A stretch of DNA of 13,332 nucleotides from Candidatus Falkowbacteria bacterium CG1_02_41_21 (GTDB lineage: Bacteria; Patescibacteriota; Patescibacteriia; Patescibacteriales; UBA12465), in NCBI GenBank assembly GCA_001871235.1, contig MNUV01000022.1, forward strand, positions 1 to 13,332, in the 5' to 3' direction. This document shows positions 7,595 through 13,259 of the stretch, one piece after another. The notes under the pieces were generated by a model that was not told the DNA's origin, did not search any database, and saw only the letters and a list, made by a program, of their open reading frames with translations. The translations under genes and the position numbers were made by a program. Within the stretch, counting starts at the first letter, position 1, and every line of letters begins with the position of its first letter.

Positions 7595-7933
7595 CTAATC
7601 TTTAAGGATTAAATTGGTAAACCAAGAAACTAACCAGAGGAACAAAGACAAGAAGAAGGCCGGCCAGAAACCCAGAACCGAAAAGCCTTTGACAAAACTG
7701 GCGACAAACAAGACCAGTAAAGAATTGATTACCAAAGTAAAAAGACCGAGAGTCAAAATGGTAATCGGCAGAGTTAGCAGGATTAAAAGCGGCCGGATAA
7801 CGGCATTGACCAATCCCAAAATAATCGCCGCGATCAGGGCGGTATAAAAATTGGCGACATCAACGCCGCTGATTAAATACGAAGCAGCTAAAAGAGCCAA
7901 AGCGTTTAACAGCAAACGAACGATTAATTTCAT
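7595..7933 (-). CDS. Phage-holin-family (4-TMS) membrane protein
   Basis: 112 aa, very hydrophobic, with segments at about 4-22, 30-46, 50-79 and 86-108. The strand order and motifs GLVNAVIRPLLILLTLPITI and LGLFTLVINSLLVL are characteristic of the '4 TMS phage holin, superfamily IV' (DUF360-like) proteins. These are widespread in bacteria and usually not phage-borne; the real role is unknown. It is the first gene of the minus-strand run, with only 14 nt between its ATG and the stop of the IS30-family transposase remnant. Its promoter must therefore be very close, inside the IS end, or further upstream. There is no Shine-Dalgarno upstream (GGTAACTATAGAAAT). Confidence 0.85.
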   Translation of the reverse strand: MKLIVRLLLNALALLAASYLISGVDVANFYTALIAAIILGLVNAVIRPLLILLTLPITILTLGLFTLVINSLLVLFVASFVKGFSVLGFWPAFFLSLFLWLVSWFTNLILKD

Positions 7934-7947
7934 ATTTCTATAGTTAC

Positions 7948-7965
7948 CTAGTTTCTAGAATCTAG
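7948..7965. repeat. Near-perfect palindrome at the IS30 remnant end
   Basis: CTAGTTTCTAGAATCTAG is a palindrome apart from one mismatched base pair. It overlaps the last codons and stop of the transposase remnant. It may be part of the terminal inverted repeat of the element or an operator for the adjacent operon; the sequence alone does not decide. Confidence 0.5.
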
Positions 7966-8088
7966 CGCAACAGCGCTGTTAATTAATTGATTAAATACTT
8001 GGTATGGTGTTTTGAAGTCTAGGGATTGTCTGGGACGGCCATTAAGTAGGTCTTGGACTTTCTTCACTTCATATTCGATCGGCCAAAG
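7948..8088 (-). pseudogene. IS30-family transposase remnant (C-terminal ~47 codons)
   Basis: Read on the minus strand up to TAG at 7950-7948: IEYEVKKVQDLLNGRPRQSL, then DFKTPYQVFNQL and INSAVALDSRN. The 'LN.RPR..L.(F/Y).TP.EVF' signature and the VAL.. ending identify the extreme C-terminus of IS30-type DDE transposases. The DDE catalytic core and the whole 5' part are missing. The fragment joins the truncated Avd gene in a different frame at roughly 8080-8100, so the right-hand boundary is approximate. It marks the place where the downstream half of the DGR cassette would be expected. Confidence 0.8.
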
Positions 8089-8254
8089 TGCCGTTAGCTC
8101 GGTAAATATTGGTAATTATGGCCGCCGTTTCTTTTTTTAAATTCTCGCCCACCGTATATTTATATTCCTTTTTCATCTCGACGGAAAAATTAAATATCAC
8201 TAGCAGCAAATCATAACTAGTTTTATAGACCGGCAGGTTATCATAGGTGGGCAT
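8069..8254 (-). pseudogene. avd: Truncated Avd-like four-helix-bundle protein (DGR accessory)
   Basis: 61 codons open with MPTYDNLPVYKTSYDLLLVI and run through KYTVGENLKKETAAIITNIYRAN. This is the first half of the Avd/IVS-23S four-helix-bundle family, in the form found beside CPR DGR reverse transcriptases. Full-length proteins are about 110-130 aa. After RAN (about codon 54) the sequence leaves the family, continues GTLADRI and stops, exactly where the IS30 transposase tail begins in another frame. Avd forms a pentamer that binds reverse transcriptase and template RNA; this half protein lacks at least helices three and four and should not function. It starts 73 nt downstream of the target-gene stop, the normal DGR order. 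Confidence 0.85.
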
Positions 8255-8274
8255 ACCAACAAAAATTATTTACA

Positions 8275-8298
8275 CCCGCCTCACAATAGCGAGGCGGG
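8275..8298 (-). other. GC-rich hairpin just downstream of the DGR variable region
   Basis: CCCGCCTC (8275-8282) and GAGGCGGG (8291-8298) form a perfect 8-bp stem with an 8-nt loop, 29 nt past the target-gene stop. In the Bordetella phage DGR an 8-bp GC-rich hairpin or cruciform shortly downstream of the variable region is needed for efficient retrohoming; position and stem length match here. On the minus strand it is followed by TGTAAATAATTTTTG, so a weak terminator is the alternative. Confidence 0.65.
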
Positions 8299-8302
8299 GG
8301 AA

Positions 8303-8322
8303 AGAGACAAAGAGACAAAGAG
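8303..8322. repeat. Short tandem AGAGACAA repeat
   Basis: Two exact 8-bp units AGAGACAA (8303-8310, 8311-8318) and a partial third lie between the hairpin and the target-gene stop. It may be a spacer of the DGR homing site or simple slippage. Confidence 0.5.
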
Positions 8323-8327
8323 TCGAA

Positions 8328-9585
8328 TCAGTCCTGGACACACCGCACCGAGAACCCGTAGACTCGGAGATCGTAGAGGCCGTAGAAATTGGAGACCCTG
8401 GAGTAAAGGTAGCCGTACCAAGCGTTGATCGGATTACCCGAGTTAGGCAATGACAACCACAGGAGGGCGTAGCTGCCGCGATTGAGGAACGACCCATTGT
8501 TTAAACGGCAGCCGGCAGGAAGAGCGGAAAAATTATAATCATTAGTGCCGTCCCAAGTTATGGGGGTGCTGGTGGGAGATGCCTTTAATTTGCCGCCGGC
8601 AGTGGTGCAAGTGCCACCATCTAAATTACAGCCGGGGTCGGAATTTTGGGCTAGAATTTGGAGTTCAACAAAACTGGGGATATGCCAGCCAATGGGACAA
8701 ACGCCCTGTCTCTTAGTGGCGGCCGGGTCAGGATAATCGCAAGCCGGGGAATGTTCGGTTGAAACGCAGGTGGTGCCATTGCAAGTGTAATTAGTGTAAT
8801 TGCAATTATAGGGCAACTGGATGGCTTCGGCCCATTCATAGAGACCGCCATCGGTGGTGCAATAGGAAGCGGTATTACTATAGCAATATTTTTGAATACC
8901 GCTATAACCTTGGCAGGACCATAAACCCGAACCGCCGGAAACATCGGTGCAGTCATCAGTGTTGCCAGGAATGCCGTCGAAACCGTCAGTAGAGCTACTG
9001 CTACCAATATATGTTCCAATATCCAGATTTTTGGCGAACCAACATTGAGTGCCGATTCTGATGATGGGATAAGATCCACCACCATAGCTGATTTCGCCAT
9101 GGCAACAATCGCTATTTAATATTCCGGCTGGCGTGGCACATTTTAGACCGCCGGAGGTCAGAGATCCGACAGTGTTACCAGTACAGAAATTAATGGCATA
9201 GGAGGCGATCTGGACTGGGGGTATAGGTGAACGTATTCTGGCCAGTAGTACAGGAGCCGTCAGAGGGAGCGGAGGCAGTCGGAATGATAGCCAGGTAGGT
9301 CGTAGTGCCGCTCGTGGAAGTGGAATAGAGAGAATTAAAACCCCATTCTGTAACCGTGGGATAGCGGTTTTGGTCATTAAAAAATAGTTCCAGAGCGGTC
9401 TGGATCTGTTTAATATCCGCCACGCGTTTGGCATCTCTAGCTTTAGCCCGGGCGTTAGACAGAGAAACAATGGAAATGGTCACCAAAATACCAATGATGG
9501 CAATCACGACGAGTAGTTCAATGAGAGTAAAAGCTGACTTGCTTTTCGGTGAGCAATCTATTTGGCTGAAATATTTTGGTTGCAT
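8328..9585 (-). pseudogene. DGR target: prepilin-FISUMP protein, split by a +1 frameshift
   Basis: Two overlapping frames belong to one gene. Frame one (9585 to about 9221) is a type IV prepilin: KSKSAFTLIELLVVIAIIGI, with the cleavage site after A18, mature F1 and E5, a long hydrophobic helix, then ARAKARDAKRVADIKQIQTA. At TACCCCCAG (five C, 9221-9217) the frame breaks; without it the protein would stop nine codons later. Dropping one C gives continuous ...TYTPVQIASYAINFCTG... and joins frame two. Frame two has a FISUMP-type C-type-lectin-like domain (QCWFAKNLD, GLYEWAEAI, CPIGWHIPS) and ends GFSVRCVQD. The corrected protein would be 418 aa: a surface pilin-like stalk with a diversified tip. 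The frameshift may be mutation, phase variation or sequencing error. No strong promoter is visible; it begins 45 nt after the upstream RNase gene. Confidence 0.85.
8331..8515 (-). other. DGR variable region (VR) of the target gene
   Basis: The last ~60 codons after CRLNNGSF are rich in codons of the form NNC at solvent-loop positions: TAC, CTC, TTC, GTC and GGC alternating with fixed codons (for example TAC GGC CTC TAC GAT CTC CGA). This is the product of adenine-directed mutagenesis of AAC/AAT codons in a template repeat. Fixed parts (NAW, GFSVRCV) match the invariant residues of FISUMP-type DGR targets, where template-encoded versions read as runs of Asn. The invariant 3' end GGGTTCTCGGTGCGGTGT is the candidate IMH. 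The left boundary is approximate. Confidence 0.75.
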
Positions 9586-9630
9586 AGATTTGAAAATTTA
9601 AATTATTCTAAATACTTAGTTAATTAAGTT

Positions 9631-10998
9631 TTATAACTCATAAACCATCCCCAGCTCTGGGACGATTGGTTTAATCTTTAATTCTTGAGTAATTTTCTCC
9701 GCCAGGACATTGCTGGACTCTTCTTCGCCATGATTAACAAAGATGGTAGCCGGTTTCGGACTCTTGATATGACTCAGCCAATTCATAATCCGCGGCGAAT
9801 CGGCGTGAGAAGAAAAAGAATTGATAACCGAGATCTTAGCGAGAACTTCCACCGATTGATCATCGACAAAAACGGTTTTGTCTCCTTGCAAAATCTTCCG
9901 GCCCAAAGAACCTTGGGCTTGATAAGCCACGAAAAGCAGCTGATTCAACTTATTATCCAAATTCAATTTCAAATGAAATGGGATTCGACCCCCCACGCAC
10001 ATCCCCGAAGAAGCCAGAATAACTTTCGGCGGCTGAGTGACATTAATTTTTTTGGACTCATCTTTAGTCAAAGTAAATTTCAACCCCGGAAAATCAAAAA
10101 TATCATCGCCGGATTTAATCAGATTCCAAGAATTACGATTATAGAGATCCTCATAATGACGATAGATCTCCACCGCCTTAATCGCCAAAGGACTGTCCAA
10201 AAAAATTGGCACTCGAGGAATCTTTCTATTTTCCATCAAATAATTCAATTCAAACAAAATCTCCTGAGTTTTTTCAATCACAAAAATCGGAATCATCAGC
10301 ACTCCGCCCAACCCGACAGTTTCAATAATCGCCTGACGTAATTTATTAATTCCCTCTTCCTTGGTTTCATGAACCCCCCGAGCATAGGTCGATTCCGTGA
10401 TGACAAAATCAGCCCCGTCGGCAAACTCCAAATCACGGATAATCGGCGAGGGAGAATTACCTAAATCGCCGGAAAAAATAATCTTTTTGGTTCGGCCCTC
10501 ATCGGCAATATAAAGTTCAATGAAAGCGGAGCCTAAAATATGGCCGGCATCCCGAAATTTTAACTTAATATTATCATCAATAAAGCTCATCTGGTCATAA
10601 GGCAAAATCTCAAAATGATTCATCAACCCAGCCACATCTTCTTCGGTATAAAGCGCCTCATGGCCGGAAGCCAGGGCTTCATGGGCAATAATCCGCGCCG
10701 CATCCAACAACATGATTTCAGCCAAATCTCGCGTCGGTTCCGTGCAAAAAATCTTACCCCGAAAACCATCTTTATAAAGCTTGGGCAAGCGGCCGCAATG
10801 ATCCACATGGGCGTGAGTCAAAAAAACATATTCAATTTCGGCGGGATCAAAATGAAAATCTTCCAAATTACGCTCCGCCGCAAAACGCTTACCCTGAAAA
10901 ATTCCGCAATCCACCAAAAATTTCTGGCCCTCATGTTCCAATAAATTGCAGGAACCAGTCACCTCCCGACAAGCTCCGTGGAAAGATAATTTAATCAT
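9631..10998 (-). CDS. Beta-CASP metallo-beta-lactamase RNA-processing exonuclease/endonuclease
   Basis: 455 aa from the ATG at 10998 (MIKLSFHGACREVTGSCNLL). A 22-codon upstream extension of the frame lies inside the previous gene and looks unlike the family, so I reject it. It has a metallo-beta-lactamase fold with THAHVDHCG (H62, H64, D66, H67), GHILGSAF (H153) and FSGDLG (D178). A beta-CASP insert (about 200-400) includes FLDSPLA and ASSGMCVGGR. The C-terminal RNA-specificity part has NSFSSHADSP (H398) and FVNHGEEES (H423). These are the motifs of the CPSF73/RNase J-related 'RNA metallo-beta-lactamase' family that cleaves RNA. The stop of the M50 gene overlaps the start as ATGA, a translational coupling signal. 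Confidence is high for family and moderate for substrate. Confidence 0.94.
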   Translation of the reverse strand: MIKLSFHGACREVTGSCNLLEHEGQKFLVDCGIFQGKRFAAERNLEDFHFDPAEIEYVFLTHAHVDHCGRLPKLYKDGFRGKIFCTEPTRDLAEIMLLDAARIIAHEALASGHEALYTEEDVAGLMNHFEILPYDQMSFIDDNIKLKFRDAGHILGSAFIELYIADEGRTKKIIFSGDLGNSPSPIIRDLEFADGADFVITESTYARGVHETKEEGINKLRQAIIETVGLGGVLMIPIFVIEKTQEILFELNYLMENRKIPRVPIFLDSPLAIKAVEIYRHYEDLYNRNSWNLIKSGDDIFDFPGLKFTLTKDESKKINVTQPPKVILASSGMCVGGRIPFHLKLNLDNKLNQLLFVAYQAQGSLGRKILQGDKTVFVDDQSVEVLAKISVINSFSSHADSPRIMNWLSHIKSPKPATIFVNHGEEESSNVLAEKITQELKIKPIVPELGMVYEL

Positions 10999-11510
10999 AA
11001 TAATTTTACATAATGAATAAAATAGGCCTGGCCGATGTAGAATAAAAAAATGGCGTAAGCCCAATCAAAATAAAATCGCTTCAATAAATTTAATAAATAT
11101 AAAATCAGGACTAAGGGATAAAGCAAGATAACCAACGGGTTTTTCCAAAAATTCCGATTGGCCATGAGCAGCAACGATTCAGCGTCCCCCGTGGACGGAA
11201 TCGCTTGCAAGGCGACGGCTATCCCCAGATACAAGAACAATAAATCCCACCAATCATAAAGCGGACGGACCTGAGCAAACAAAAACATAGCCAGATAAGA
11301 ATTAATTACCAAGGGGCCGAAAGAAATTAACCAACTGCTCATAAAACCTTTCGGCTCCGCATGAACCACATAACCGGCCACCGGCTGAAATCGAAATAAA
11401 TTAATCTTATAAATTTTAACCCCGCTTAAAAAACAAAAAAAGGCATGCGCCAGCTCATGGACAATAACTCCCGGAGCCGTCAAAATAGCGTAAAAATAAT
11501 ATAATTTCAT
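10995..11510 (-). CDS. M50-type site-2 membrane metalloprotease
   Basis: 171 aa polytopic membrane protein. The zinc motif HELAH (H18, E19, H22) lies within the first TM helix (PGVIVHELAHAFFCFLSG). The second motif, usually N-P-D-G, is represented by PSTGDAESLL (D109), which keeps the metal-binding Asp. About four to five TM segments follow. It is shorter than RseP/SpoIVFB types and lacks PDZ or CBS domains. It resembles compact M50 proteins of CPR and Firmicutes; its substrate is unknown. It is the first gene of a two-gene unit with the beta-CASP RNase, overlapping by 4 nt. Its promoter places the transcription start at or next to the ATG. Confidence 0.85.
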   Translation of the reverse strand: MKLYYFYAILTAPGVIVHELAHAFFCFLSGVKIYKINLFRFQPVAGYVVHAEPKGFMSSWLISFGPLVINSYLAMFLFAQVRPLYDWWDLLFLYLGIAVALQAIPSTGDAESLLLMANRNFWKNPLVILLYPLVLILYLLNLLKRFYFDWAYAIFLFYIGQAYFIHYVKLL

Positions 11511-11516
11511 AAATTA

Positions 11517-11545
11517 ATTATATCATAATTGGAGACTAAAACCAA
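11517..11545 (-). promoter_or_regulatory. Leaderless promoter of the M50-RNase operon
   Basis: On the minus strand TTGGTT (11545-11540), a 17-nt spacer and a perfect TATAAT (11522-11517). Only six bases (TAATTT) separate the -10 box from the ATG at 11510, so the transcript should begin at the start codon itself. The promoter faces away from the plus-strand promoter at 11558. Confidence 0.75.
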
Positions 11546-11557
11546 CCCCGATTATTA

Positions 11558-11586
11558 TTGACAATCTCCGATCATTAATATAAGAT
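11558..11586 (+). promoter_or_regulatory. Promoter of the 103-aa gene
   Basis: Consensus TTGACA (11558-11563), a 17-nt spacer and TAAGAT (11581-11586). This leaves a leader of about 17 nt before the ATG at 11610 with no Shine-Dalgarno, only an A-rich run (AACATAAAAAATG). Confidence 0.7.
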
Positions 11587-11609
11587 GGCGATAACTTAAA
11601 ACATAAAAA

Positions 11610-11921
11610 ATGAGCGCAATAGACTTTGACAGGATTTACGTCCCGCCGTTTCACAACGAGCGGGACAAGATTAAAGAACTTGTCCGAATCGCTCTGGAAA
11701 ATGGCTTTAAATGCCTGCCAGATATCAGCGTTGAGGAACAAGTCCAAAAATTAACCGAAAAAAAGAACTATCTGGTTCTGGAAAAATTTAAAACCGAGTT
11801 AACAATATCCAACAAAGAGGCGTCCAGCATCATGCCTCGTTTAGGTAATGACGATGTCAAAATCTATAGTCTGGAAAAAGCCCGAGAATGGATTATGGCC
11901 AAAGCCGAAGAAATCAAATAA
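11610..11921 (+). CDS. Small unknown cytoplasmic protein
   Basis: 103 aa, MSAIDFDRIYVPPFHNERDK through KIYSLEKAREWIMAKAEEIK. It is charged and mostly helical with no signal or TM. A central KNYLVLEKFKTELTISNKEA segment may contain one strand. I do not recognise the family. Coding reality is supported by its own promoter (TTGACA-17-TAAGAT), a strong terminator nine bases after the stop, and composition like its neighbours. The opposite strand has a shadow ORF that I discard. It is a single-gene transcription unit placed between the divergent M50 operon and rnhB. Short acidic C-terminal helices could suggest an adaptor or regulator, but that is speculation. Confidence 0.75.
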   Translation: MSAIDFDRIYVPPFHNERDKIKELVRIALENGFKCLPDISVEEQVQKLTEKKNYLVLEKFKTELTISNKEASSIMPRLGNDDVKIYSLEKAREWIMAKAEEIK

Positions 11922-11929
11922 GAAATTAG

Positions 11930-11957
11930 GCCGTTTGAACATTCAGACGGCTTTTTT
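11930..11957 (+). terminator. Rho-independent terminator of the 103-aa gene
   Basis: GCCGTTTGAA (11930-11939) pairs with TTCAGACGGC (11942-11951) with one G-U pair, followed by TTTTTTATTTT. The run-out reaches within 10 nt of the rnhB -10 box, so the two units are insulated. Confidence 0.88.
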
Positions 11958-11963
11958 ATTTTA

Positions 11964-11972
11964 TGTTATAAT
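11964..11972 (+). promoter_or_regulatory. Extended -10 promoter of rnhB, leaderless or nearly so
   Basis: TGTTATAAT: the extended -10 TGn followed by a perfect TATAAT (11967-11972). There is no good -35, as the terminator occupies that place. Nine bases separate the hexamer from the ATG at 11982, giving a leader of about 2-3 nt. Confidence 0.7.
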
Positions 11973-11981
11973 ATAGGCGCT

Positions 11982-12605
11982 ATGAATTTAGACAAAGAAC
12001 GAGAATTATTCCAAAACGGTTACCACCTCATCGGAGGCGTGGATGAAGCCGGCCGCGGTCCGCTGGCCGGACCGGTCGTGGCGGCTTGCGTGGTAATTGA
12101 TGATAATTTCGTTATTTCCGGACCGGAGTTAGAATTGGTCCGAGACTCCAAAAAACTATCCGCCCGACAGCGAGAGAAAATATTTGCCGTCATTAAGGCC
12201 AAAACGGCGGCAGTCGCCATTGGAGTGGTTGATCATAAGACTATTGATAAAATAAATATACTGCAAGCCACATTTCTGGCTATGAAAAAAGCCATTGATC
12301 AAATGGCTGTTACTCCCGACTATATTCTGGTGGACGGCGGTTTCCAAATTCCACAATTGAAATTGGCGCAAGAAGCCGTCAAAGAAGGCGACGCTAAAAT
12401 TTTTTGTATCGCCGCCGCTTCCATTATCGCCAAAGTCAGCCGAGATTACCTGATGACCGAATTGGATAAAAAATATCCCGCCTATAACTTCGCCCAACAT
12501 AAAGGTTATGGCACTAAACTTCATCTGGCCAAGATATTGGAACATGGCCCTTCTCCGATTCATCGGCGCAGCTTCTCTCCCATCAAAGAAATGATGGAAA
12601 AATAA
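11982..12605 (+). CDS. rnhB: Ribonuclease HII
   Basis: 207 aa, standard length. It hydrolyses RNA of RNA-DNA hybrids and single ribonucleotides in DNA. Motifs: GGVDEAGRGPLAGPVV carries D21 and E22 and the GRG ribose-recognition motif; RDSKKLSARQR; YILVDGG with D118; and ASIIAKVSRDYLM with D155. This gives the full four-carboxylate metal site. The C-terminal YNFAQHKGYGTKLH and HRRSFSP motifs are also diagnostic. It is a single-gene unit with a leaderless promoter and its own terminator. Confidence 0.97.
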   Translation: MNLDKERELFQNGYHLIGGVDEAGRGPLAGPVVAACVVIDDNFVISGPELELVRDSKKLSARQREKIFAVIKAKTAAVAIGVVDHKTIDKINILQATFLAMKKAIDQMAVTPDYILVDGGFQIPQLKLAQEAVKEGDAKIFCIAAASIIAKVSRDYLMTELDKKYPAYNFAQHKGYGTKLHLAKILEHGPSPIHRRSFSPIKEMMEK

Positions 12606-12637
12606 AAATCCTGGCATGAGCTACCAGGATTTTTTTG
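12604..12637 (+). terminator. Rho-independent terminator of rnhB
   Basis: AAAAATCCTGG (12604-12614) and CCAGGATTTTTTT (12624-12636) form an 11-bp stem with a 9-nt loop CATGAGCTA and a T tract. The A-rich left arm means it could also act in the reverse direction. Confidence 0.92.
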
Positions 12638-12714
12638 TTTTTTTGCGATTTAAAAATGAACGGGTTGAGAGGAGCCCAGAATGGGATTGAATAAATAACA
12701 AATTTAAGGTAAAC

Positions 12715-12903
12715 GTCTTGTTTTAATTAATACCTGGCATAGATTAATAATGTTGAAATTACTGTTTTCGAATGCCCTGGGCAATCGACAGATAACATTA
12801 CAAAAATAACTGGTGATTAATTAGGCGAACTCATAGTCGCTATGACGAATAACAACTTAAAATTATTGTTTAAACAAGACCACCTTGGCTTGTCTTATTT
12901 TTC
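12715..12903 (+). ncRNA. Candidate structured non-coding RNA, 6S-like shape
   Basis: This sits in a stretch of over 400 bases without a credible gene (12618-13049). Nested complementary segments can be read directly. P1 is GTCTTGTTT (12715-12723) with AAACAAGAC (12872-12880). P2 is AATTAAT+ACC (12725-12734) with GGT+g+ATTAATT (12812-12822). P3 is TAATGTT (12748-12754) with AACATTA (12794-12800). P4 is CTGT, CGA and TGCC (12762-12776) with GGCA, TCG and ACAG (12780-12791), closed by a CTG loop. A side hairpin TCATAG-TCG-CTATGA (12831-12845) lies on the 3' strand. A terminator follows. The long hairpin with a 3'-side small hairpin in a large asymmetric bubble and a length near 166-190 nt recall 6S RNA, but I see no sequence match that proves it. 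No clear promoter was found. The 12638-12714 flank holds only a short CCCA-GAA-TGGG hairpin. Confidence 0.55.
12874..12903 (+). terminator. Terminator-like hairpin after the candidate RNA
   Basis: ACAAG-(a)-CCA, loop CCT, TGG-CTTGT (12874-12893), followed by CTTATTTTTC. It shares the ACAAG bases with stem P1, so the two pairings compete. Confidence 0.55.
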
Positions 12904-13012
12904 AAAAGAGCTAATAAATTTTAAAAAATTGGGAAAGAGCTTTTGCCTATAAATATCAGTTGATACTTACACTTAAATCTTAACAGATAACCATAACAAA
13001 GTCAACAAAAAG

Positions 13013-13043
13013 AAAAAAGGCATTGTTTGCCAACGCCTTTTTT
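13013..13043 (-). terminator. Terminator of the 69-aa gene
   Basis: On the minus strand AAAAAAGGCGTTG, loop GCAAA, CAATGCCTTTTTT. The only imperfect pair is G-U in minus-strand RNA but A-C on the plus strand, which supports the minus orientation. It lies 6 nt after the stop. Confidence 0.85.
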
Positions 13044-13049
13044 ACGCTT

Positions 13050-13259
13050 TTACCGGCAAAATATTATCCTGATAATGGCCGCAAAAGTGGAAATAATAAA
13101 CCCGATACCGAACATTAAAACGCCGAGAATAGCCAAGGGATTGGCGGTGAAAGTCAGAATGAGAGAGTCTTGAAACGGCTCCCAGTCTTCCTTGAGAAAA
13201 CCCCATTCTCGCCAGAATACTTTTTTTCTGGCGGAACTGATAATTAAACTAGCTGTCAT
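13050..13259 (-). CDS. Small single-pass membrane protein, unknown
   Basis: 69 aa: MTASLIISSARKKVFWREWG, then an acidic/aromatic middle (FLKEDWEPFQDSLILTF) and one strong TM helix at about 41-66 (NPLAILGVLMFGIGFIIS...) ending IIRIIFCR. I do not recognise a family. A dedicated terminator directly after the stop supports it being real. The predicted topology places the short charged tail inside. The 73 nt upstream to the window edge hold no convincing promoter and no Shine-Dalgarno. It could be a small accessory subunit of an envelope complex; no partner is visible. Confidence 0.65.
   Translation of the reverse strand: MTASLIISSARKKVFWREWGFLKEDWEPFQDSLILTFTANPLAILGVLMFGIGFIISTFAAIIRIIFCR

Noticed and set aside
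7595..7933. Prophage on the basis of the holin-family gene
   Set aside because: The 4-TMS family is mostly chromosomal and no phage structural, lysis or integrase gene is nearby.
8247..8497. Overlapping ORFs on both strands across the hairpin and VR
   Set aside because: They arise from the GC-rich VR and the repeat; the minus-strand frame ending GFSVRCVQD is the only one with domain motifs.
8651..9100. 149-codon minus-strand ORF within the FISUMP region
   Set aside because: It is an alternative frame of the target gene without motifs, while the overlapping frame has the QCWFAKNLD and CPIGWH signatures.
8328..9585. Template repeat (TR) inside the window
   Set aside because: Scanning by eye for a second copy of the VR framework (for example the GGGTTCTCGGTGCGG end) found none; a computed self-alignment would settle it.
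9685..10341. 218-codon plus-strand ORF opposite the beta-CASP RNase
   Set aside because: Antisense shadow of a gene with complete catalytic motifs; its composition is low-complexity and matches no family.
10999..11064. Upstream 22-codon extension of the beta-CASP RNase frame (start at 11064)
   Set aside because: It lies wholly inside the M50 gene and does not resemble the family; MIKLSFHGACREVTGS at 10998 is the canonical N-terminus and gives an ATGA overlap.
11523..11747. 74-codon minus-strand ORF opposite the start of the 103-aa gene
   Set aside because: It spans two divergent promoters and has no motifs.
12156..12617. 153-codon minus-strand ORF opposite rnhB
   Set aside because: Shadow of rnhB that reads through the rnhB terminator.
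12638..13010. tRNA or tmRNA in the gene-free gap
   Set aside because: No TTC-arm, acceptor stem or CCA-like end could be assembled; the pairings form one long irregular hairpin.
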